Shown here: piece after piece, positions 60,032 through 64,000 of the stretch | How the letters are laid out: every line of letters starts with the position of its first letter | Position numbering within the stretch: position 1 is the first letter of the stretch | NCBI GenBank assembly: GCA_965205685.1 | Contig: OZ242174.1 | Coordinates: 868,001-932,000 of the forward strand | Direction: 5' to 3' | Length of the DNA stretch: 64,000 nucleotides | From: WTFY01 sp965205685 | GTDB lineage: Bacteria; Pseudomonadota; Gammaproteobacteria; UBA4575 | Made by a program: the position numbers and the translations under genes | Notes under the pieces: model-generated | Told to the model about the DNA's origin: nothing | The model's database searches: none | Seen by the model: the letters and a program-made list of their open reading frames with translations, nothing else

Positions 60032-60385
60032 CTATAGGATTTGCAGGACGTTTTGCGGCGGGCGGCCGATCACGGCCTTTCCATTGTGAACCACGATCGG
60101 GCGCTCGATGAGTATGGGATGCTTCATCATCGCATCCAGTATCTCGTCTTCGCTGGATGCATCGTCAAGCCCGGCTTCACGGTACGCGGATTCTTTTTTA
60201 CGCAGCAACTGACCGGCACTTATACCCAGCAGCAACAGCACTTCCTTGAGTTCAGAACGAGAAGGAGTCGCCTGGAGGTACTCTACGATCTCTGGCTGTT
60301 CTCCCTGCTCTTGCAGCAGCTTCAGTGCCGTGCGGCATTTCGAGCATCGGGGGTTGTAGTAAATAACAGTTTTGGGATCATCCAT
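60032..60385 (-). CDS. ArsC-family reductase-like protein (YfgD type)
   Basis: A 117-residue thioredoxin-fold protein of the glutaredoxin-linked ArsC family. NPRCSKCRTAL carries Cys14, with Cys17 and Arg18 next, and IERPIVVHNGKAVIGRPP is the typical C-terminal arginine-containing segment. No arsR or arsB lies nearby, so arsenate resistance is not indicated. Its place beside hda matches E. coli YfgD, whose physiological role is unclear. Confidence 0.87.
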   Translation of the reverse strand: MDDPKTVIYYNPRCSKCRTALKLLQEQGEQPEIVEYLQATPSRSELKEVLLLLGISAGQLLRKKESAYREAGLDDASSEDEILDAMMKHPILIERPIVVHNGKAVIGRPPQNVLQIL

Positions 60386-60499
60386 ATCTCTTTATTCTCC
60401 ATGCCATTTCCAGTTATATTTGTGTCCGCCATAGGGTACTCGTGGATGTTTGATCCGTCTACTGTACCGGCTGAACGGACATGGAATGTACTGCCTTTG

Positions 60500-60784
60500 A
60501 TGACTGATGCGCCTGACCACGCCTGTGTGCGTTGTATCGTTTCGGGAACCGTGCAAGGTGTGTTTTTCCGCGTATCCACACGGGATGAAGCGCGCCGGCT
60601 CGGAATTGCAGGCTATGCAAAAAACCTGGCGAATGGAAGTGTGGAAGTGATTGCCTGTGGTAAAGTTGCGGCCCTGACCCAGTTGAGGAAGTGGTTGCAC
60701 ACAGGCCCGGACCTCGCCCGCGTGCACACCGTCAGCTGTGAGCCAGTAACGATGGAACATTTTCCGGATTTTCAAATACTGTAG
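60500..60784 (+). CDS. acyP: Acylphosphatase
   Basis: Small cytoplasmic enzyme hydrolysing acyl phosphates, 94 residues from ATG 60500. The catalytic arginine is Arg24 in GTVQGVFFR and the catalytic asparagine is Asn42 in YAKNLANGSVEV. The frame is open further upstream to 60041, but that part lies antisense to the ArsC-like gene and lacks family features. The mobile element begins 5 bp after its stop codon. Confidence 0.92.
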   Translation: MTDAPDHACVRCIVSGTVQGVFFRVSTRDEARRLGIAGYAKNLANGSVEVIACGKVAALTQLRKWLHTGPDLARVHTVSCEPVTMEHFPDFQIL

Positions 60785-60789
60785 TCATG

Positions 60790-60807
60790 GGGAATTATAT
60801 ATTTAAG
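60790..60807 (+). repeat. Left inverted repeat of the tnpB element
   Basis: GGGAATTATATATTTAAG. The right copy, read on the minus strand, differs only at position 13 (C instead of T). It ends 7 bp before the tnpB ATG. Confidence 0.8.
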
Positions 60808-60814
60808 CCTACTA

Positions 60815-62023
60815 ATGAAGACGCACCGCACCATCCGCTATCGCCTGCATCCCTGTACACAGACCAAGGCCCGCAAGTTGCATGGGCTCGCGAGCGCGTG
60901 CCGCTTCGCTTGGAATAACTTTATTGAAGTTCTCAAGGACGAATATATCGCCTACGGAATATGTGACCCGCGCTGGTATTCGTTAAGTCCCCGTTTTGTC
61001 AATCTCAGAAAGCAGGTACCGTGGTTACAGGACTATTCCTGTGCCATTGTGCGGCAATCCCTAAAACCCATCGAAACCGCCTACAGGCAATTCTGGAAAG
61101 GACAGGGTGGTCTTCCGAAGTTTCATGGCAAGCACACGCATGCTCCATCGATGCCGCTGCCTGCAGGTACATTCAAGTTGAACGGCGATTGGCTTCATGT
61201 TCAGAAAATTGGTCAACTCAAGCTGACAGGGAGCAATTCCTATCCCCATGGCATTGCCAAGAGCGGCACGATCAAGTACGAGTGCGGTAAGTGGTATGCC
61301 TACATCGTGTACGAAGTACAAGTCACGAAGAAACCTGAGAAGATCAATTCTGTAGGCTTGGACCGCAATGTTGGCCAGGTCGCCCGCTCCGACGGCGTGG
61401 TGCATTACACCCCGGACATAGAGAAGCTGGAGGCCAGGAAACGAAGGTATCAGCGCATGATGTCAAGGAGGCGGTGCGGCAATCGGAAACAAGGCATTAA
61501 ACCCAGCCACCGCTATCTCAGGGCAAAGAATCTCCATGCCCGCACCCAGCAGAAGATCGTGCAAGCGCGCACCGACTGGTGCCACCAAGTATCGAGGAAA
61601 ATCGCCAACGAGTATAACGAGGTCTACCTGGAAGATCTGAACACCCAGGCTATGACGAAATCGGCCAAAGGGACCCAGGAGCATCCCGGCAAGGGCGTAA
61701 AACAGAAAGCAGGCCTCAATCATTCCATTCTGGACTCAGGCTGGGGCAAGCTGGAGCAGTGCCTGAAATATAAGTCGAACGTCGTGAAGGTTGCACCGTA
61801 TTACACTAGCCAGACCTGCCATGCATGCGGACACACAGACAAACATAACAGGAAGACCCGGGCCTACCATGAGTGTGTGGCCTGCGGGTATCGGGCTCAT
61901 GCAGATGTGAACGCTGCATTGAACATACTGGCCTTCGGGAATGGGGCTGCTGGACGTGGAGGCGGCGGGGTTACTCGGCCTGTGAAGCGTCAAACGGATA
62001 CTGATCGTTCATTGCGAACTTAA
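60815..62023 (+). CDS. tnpB: TnpB, RNA-guided nuclease of the IS200/IS605 superfamily (OrfB)
   Basis: A 402-residue TnpB, the ancestor-like relative of Cas12. The RuvC catalytic residues are in place: Asp183 (VGLDRNVG), Glu273 (VYLEDLN) and Asp364 (AHADVNAALNIL). A zinc ribbon lies between the last two, Cys335/Cys338 (CHACGH) and Cys354/Cys357 (CVACGY). The N-terminal RYRLHPCTQTKARKL and QSLKPIETAYRQFWKG are family segments. All catalytic residues are kept, so it may be active. The ATG lacks a clear ribosome site. The stop codon lies inside the right repeat, so the omega RNA expected at the 3' end would overlap the coding sequence. Confidence 0.92.
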   Translation: MKTHRTIRYRLHPCTQTKARKLHGLASACRFAWNNFIEVLKDEYIAYGICDPRWYSLSPRFVNLRKQVPWLQDYSCAIVRQSLKPIETAYRQFWKGQGGLPKFHGKHTHAPSMPLPAGTFKLNGDWLHVQKIGQLKLTGSNSYPHGIAKSGTIKYECGKWYAYIVYEVQVTKKPEKINSVGLDRNVGQVARSDGVVHYTPDIEKLEARKRRYQRMMSRRRCGNRKQGIKPSHRYLRAKNLHARTQQKIVQARTDWCHQVSRKIANEYNEVYLEDLNTQAMTKSAKGTQEHPGKGVKQKAGLNHSILDSGWGKLEQCLKYKSNVVKVAPYYTSQTCHACGHTDKHNRKTRAYHECVACGYRAHADVNAALNILAFGNGAAGRGGGGVTRPVKRQTDTDRSLRT

Positions 62024-62036
62024 GTATATAATTCCC
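62019..62036 (-). repeat. Right inverted repeat of the tnpB element
   Basis: On the minus strand it reads GGGAATTATATACTTAAG, 17 of 18 identical with the left repeat. It contains the tnpB stop codon (62021-62023) and ends 5 bp before the ATG of the zinc-ribbon gene. Confidence 0.8.
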
Positions 62037-62041
62037 TAGCC

Positions 62042-62359
62042 ATGCCTATATATGAATACCAATGCGATGCCTGTGGCTATCGTTTCGACGCCCTGCAAAA
62101 AGCAGGTGATCCAGTATTGACCGATTGCCCGCAGTGCAGCCAGCCTTCCCTGAGGAAGCTGGTATCCGCGGCAGGCTTTCGACTCAGTGGCTCGGGCTGG
62201 TATGAAACGGATTTCAAATCGGACAACAAGCGCAACCTGGCCTCCGGGGATTCCCAGAAAAAAAGCGACAGCACTGCCAAGAAAAAGGATTCTTCCAGCC
62301 AGCCGGCGAAGGCCAAGCCTGCGGCATCGGGACAGCAGCAGGGCGGGAGGGCATCTTGA
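62042..62359 (+). CDS. FmdB-type zinc ribbon protein
   Basis: A 105-residue protein. The N-terminal zinc ribbon begins MPIYEYQCDACGYRFDALQK and continues with CPQCSQPSLRKLVSAAGFRL, giving two CxxC pairs. The C-terminal half is a low-complexity Lys/Ser/Ala/Gln tail, probably disordered. FmdB-type genes are often found just upstream of aspS, as here, with unknown function. The start codon is only 5 bp from the mobile element and has no recognisable ribosome site, so expression may be altered by the insertion. Confidence 0.85.
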   Translation: MPIYEYQCDACGYRFDALQKAGDPVLTDCPQCSQPSLRKLVSAAGFRLSGSGWYETDFKSDNKRNLASGDSQKKSDSTAKKKDSSSQPAKAKPAASGQQQGGRAS

Positions 62360-62498
62360 GCAGCGCAGCATTTGCAATTTTTGACAACCTCCCGGTTCCC
62401 CGTGCCTGAGGGAGCCCGCTTCGGGTCGGCCTGCAACGTCAGGCGACCTGGACAGGCTGCTGTATCCAGGCCTGACCGGTACCGTTAACACACCCCTC

Positions 62499-64000
62499 AT
62501 GCGAACTCATTACTGCGGTCAGGTCACCGAGTCGCTTATCGAGCAGGAAGTTTCGGTGTGCGGCTGGGTAAACCGAAGGCGTGACCACGGAGGCATCATC
62601 TTCGTGGACCTGCGTGACCGCGACGGCATCGTGCAAGTCGTGTTCGACCCGGAGCAGTCCGGAATATTTGAAGTCGCCGAACAGATTCGCAACGAATATG
62701 TGCTGCATGTCACAGGACGGGTGCGGGCACGCCCGCAGGGAACCGTCAACCCGGACCTGCCTACCGGGCAGATTGAGATCCTGGCCTCGGCGTTGCAGGT
62801 GCTGAACGACTCGCAGACACCCCCGTTCCAGCTGGATGATGAAGACGTGCACGAGGAAACTCGCTTGCGCTACCGCTACATTGACCTGCGCCGCCCGTTC
62901 ATGCAGGAGCGTATCCGTACCAAGGCAACCGTCGGCCGGGTATTGCGAAATTTTCTTGATGCCCACGGATTTCTGGATATCGAAACACCGATTCTCACCC
63001 GGGCGACACCGGAGGGTGCGCGCGACTACCTGGTCCCCAGCCGTACCCAGGCGGGTTCATTTTTCGCACTCCCGCAATCCCCGCAGCTCTTCAAGCAGTT
63101 GCTGATGGCAAGCGGCTTCGATCGCTACTACCAGATCGTCCGCTGCTTTCGCGATGAGGACCTGCGTGCCGACCGTCAACCCGAATTCACGCAGCTCGAC
63201 ATCGAGACGTCCTTCATGAGCGAGGACGAGATCCTGTCCCTGATGGAGGACATGATCTGCAACCTGTTTGCAGAGGTCCTGGACGTCACGCTGGAGAAAC
63301 CGTTTCCGCGCATCCGCTATGCGGATGCACTGCACCGCTACGGCAGCGACAAGCCGGACCTGCGCATACCGCTTGAACTGGTGGACCTGACCGAGTTGAT
63401 GCGCGAGGTCGAGTTCAAGGTCTTTCGTGAGCCTGCCGGGGATCCGCAAGGCCGGGTTGCCGTCTTGAAGGTGCCCCAGGGCGCTGCACTGACACGCAAG
63501 CAGATCGATGAATACACCGATTTTGTTGCCCAGTACGGGGCCAGGGGACTGGCCTACATCAAGTGTGTGCGGGCAGCGGACATCCCGTCCGGCCTGCAGT
63601 CACCGATACTGAAATTCTTGCCCGAGGATGTCATTGCCCAGCTGATCGAGCGAACCGGCGCCAGTGACGGGGACCTGCTGTTTTTCGGCGCCGACAAGAA
63701 GCAGACCGTGAATGCGGCCCTGGGCGCGTTACGGGTCAAGGTGGGCCATGACCTTGGCCTCGCCGAGCCTGGCTGGCAACCGCTCTGGGTGATCGAGTTC
63801 CCGATGTTCGAGAGGGATGCCGAGGCCAAGGGCTGGTCCGCCCTGCATCATCCGTTCACGGCACCGACCTGCGCCAGCCCCGAGGAGCTCCTCAGCGATC
63901 CAGGGGGAGCGCTGTCGCGTGCCTACGACCTGGTGCTCAACGGTACCGAGGTGGGGGGAGGTTCCGTGCGTGTCCACAAGGCCGAGATGCAGGCGGCCAT
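62499..64000 (+). CDS. aspS: Aspartyl-tRNA synthetase, 3'-truncated by window edge
   Basis: Class IIb synthetase; about 500 of the usual 590 residues are in the window and the frame is open to its end. The N-terminal OB fold carries VCGWVNRRRDHGGIIFVDLR. Class II motifs include RYRYIDLRRP with the ETPILTRATPEGARDYLVPS segment (motif 1), FRDEDLRADRQPEFTQLD (motif 2) and the bacterial GAD insertion. HHPFTAPT follows before the truncation. It starts at ATG 62499, 139 bp after the zinc-ribbon gene; a TTGACA in that gap has no matching -10. Confidence 0.97.
   Translation, partial: MRTHYCGQVTESLIEQEVSVCGWVNRRRDHGGIIFVDLRDRDGIVQVVFDPEQSGIFEVAEQIRNEYVLHVTGRVRARPQGTVNPDLPTGQIEILASALQVLNDSQTPPFQLDDEDVHEETRLRYRYIDLRRPFMQERIRTKATVGRVLRNFLDAHGFLDIETPILTRATPEGARDYLVPSRTQAGSFFALPQSPQLFKQLLMASGFDRYYQIVRCFRDEDLRADRQPEFTQLDIETSFMSEDEILSLMEDMICNLFAEVLDVTLEKPFPRIRYADALHRYGSDKPDLRIPLELVDLTELMREVEFKVFREPAGDPQGRVAVLKVPQGAALTRKQIDEYTDFVAQYGARGLAYIKCVRAADIPSGLQSPILKFLPEDVIAQLIERTGASDGDLLFFGADKKQTVNAALGALRVKVGHDLGLAEPGWQPLWVIEFPMFERDAEAKGWSALHHPFTAPTCASPEELLSDPGGALSRAYDLVLNGTEVGGGSVRVHKAEMQAA

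Larger units (their letters stand above)
60790..62036 (+). mobile_element. TnpB-only insertion element bounded by inverted repeats
   Basis: A 1247-bp unit made of one tnpB gene enclosed by 18-bp inverted repeats with one mismatch. No tnpA (Y1 transposase) is present, so movement would need a transposase supplied elsewhere. It lies between acyP and the zinc-ribbon gene, 5 bp after one stop codon and 5 bp before the next start codon. The exact ends are inferred from the repeats. IS605-like elements usually end in subterminal hairpins rather than inverted repeats. Confidence 0.75.

Noticed and set aside
60041..60499. Long N-terminal extension of acylphosphatase
   Set aside because: The extension is antisense to the ArsC-like gene; ATG 60500 gives a protein of exactly the family length.
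62381..62386. Perfect TTGACA upstream of aspS
   Set aside because: The bases 17 bp downstream (GCCTGA) do not resemble a -10, and neighbouring spacings are no better.

Overview
The window is a 64 kb piece of a gammaproteobacterial chromosome. Host DNA is GC-rich (about 60-65% in lines counted by hand). The lineage call rests on Hda, YhdP, RNase G, LptE and the miaB-ybeZ-ybeY-ybeX-lnt cluster, and on the order rng-yhdP-nitrilase-tldD-pmbA, all typical of that class. I cannot name a genus. No rRNA, tRNA or CRISPR array was seen.

Layout: (1) 1-26 kb is the large transcription/translation cluster: rpoB (5' end outside the window), rpoC, rpsL-rpsG-fusA-tuf, then the S10, spc and alpha operons from rpsJ to rplQ. 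(2) 26-30.2 kb: a SAM-hydrolase-family gene, uvrA on the minus strand, and divergent ssb. (3) 30.3-39.97 kb: miaB, phoH-like ybeZ, ybeY, corC-like ybeX, lnt, a manC-type sugar nucleotide gene, leuS and lptE, all forward. (4) 39.99-43.8 kb is accessory: a reversed beta-hydroxyacid dehydrogenase gene, then an AT-rich (about 45% GC) cassette of a MarR regulator divergent from a DUF1772-like membrane protein and an NADPH-oxidase-like haem/flavin reductase. It separates lptE from holA. (5) 43.8-56 kb: holA, proA, nadD, rng, yhdP, a nitrilase, tldD and pmbA. (6) 56-60.8 kb: a DUF3108 protein, purN and purM (minus), then a pgsA-like gene, hda, an ArsC-like gene and acylphosphatase. (7) 60.8-62.04 kb: a TnpB-only mobile element bounded by 18-bp near-perfect inverted repeats. 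(8) An fmdB-type zinc-ribbon gene and aspS (3' end outside the window).

Two essential genes, rpoC and nadD, are each broken by one missing base in a run of four C. Because the rest of both proteins is intact, sequence error is the most likely cause. Regulatory sequence that can be read directly includes a consensus sigma-70 promoter followed by a terminator-like hairpin ahead of rpsL, and a long GNRA-capped hairpin with an extended -10 promoter in an unusually wide rpsJ-rplC gap.

The best candidates for new biology are the MarR/DUF1772/NOX-like cassette, whose haem-ligand spacing matches human NOX2, and the inverted-repeat-bounded TnpB element that stops 5 bp before the fmdB start codon.
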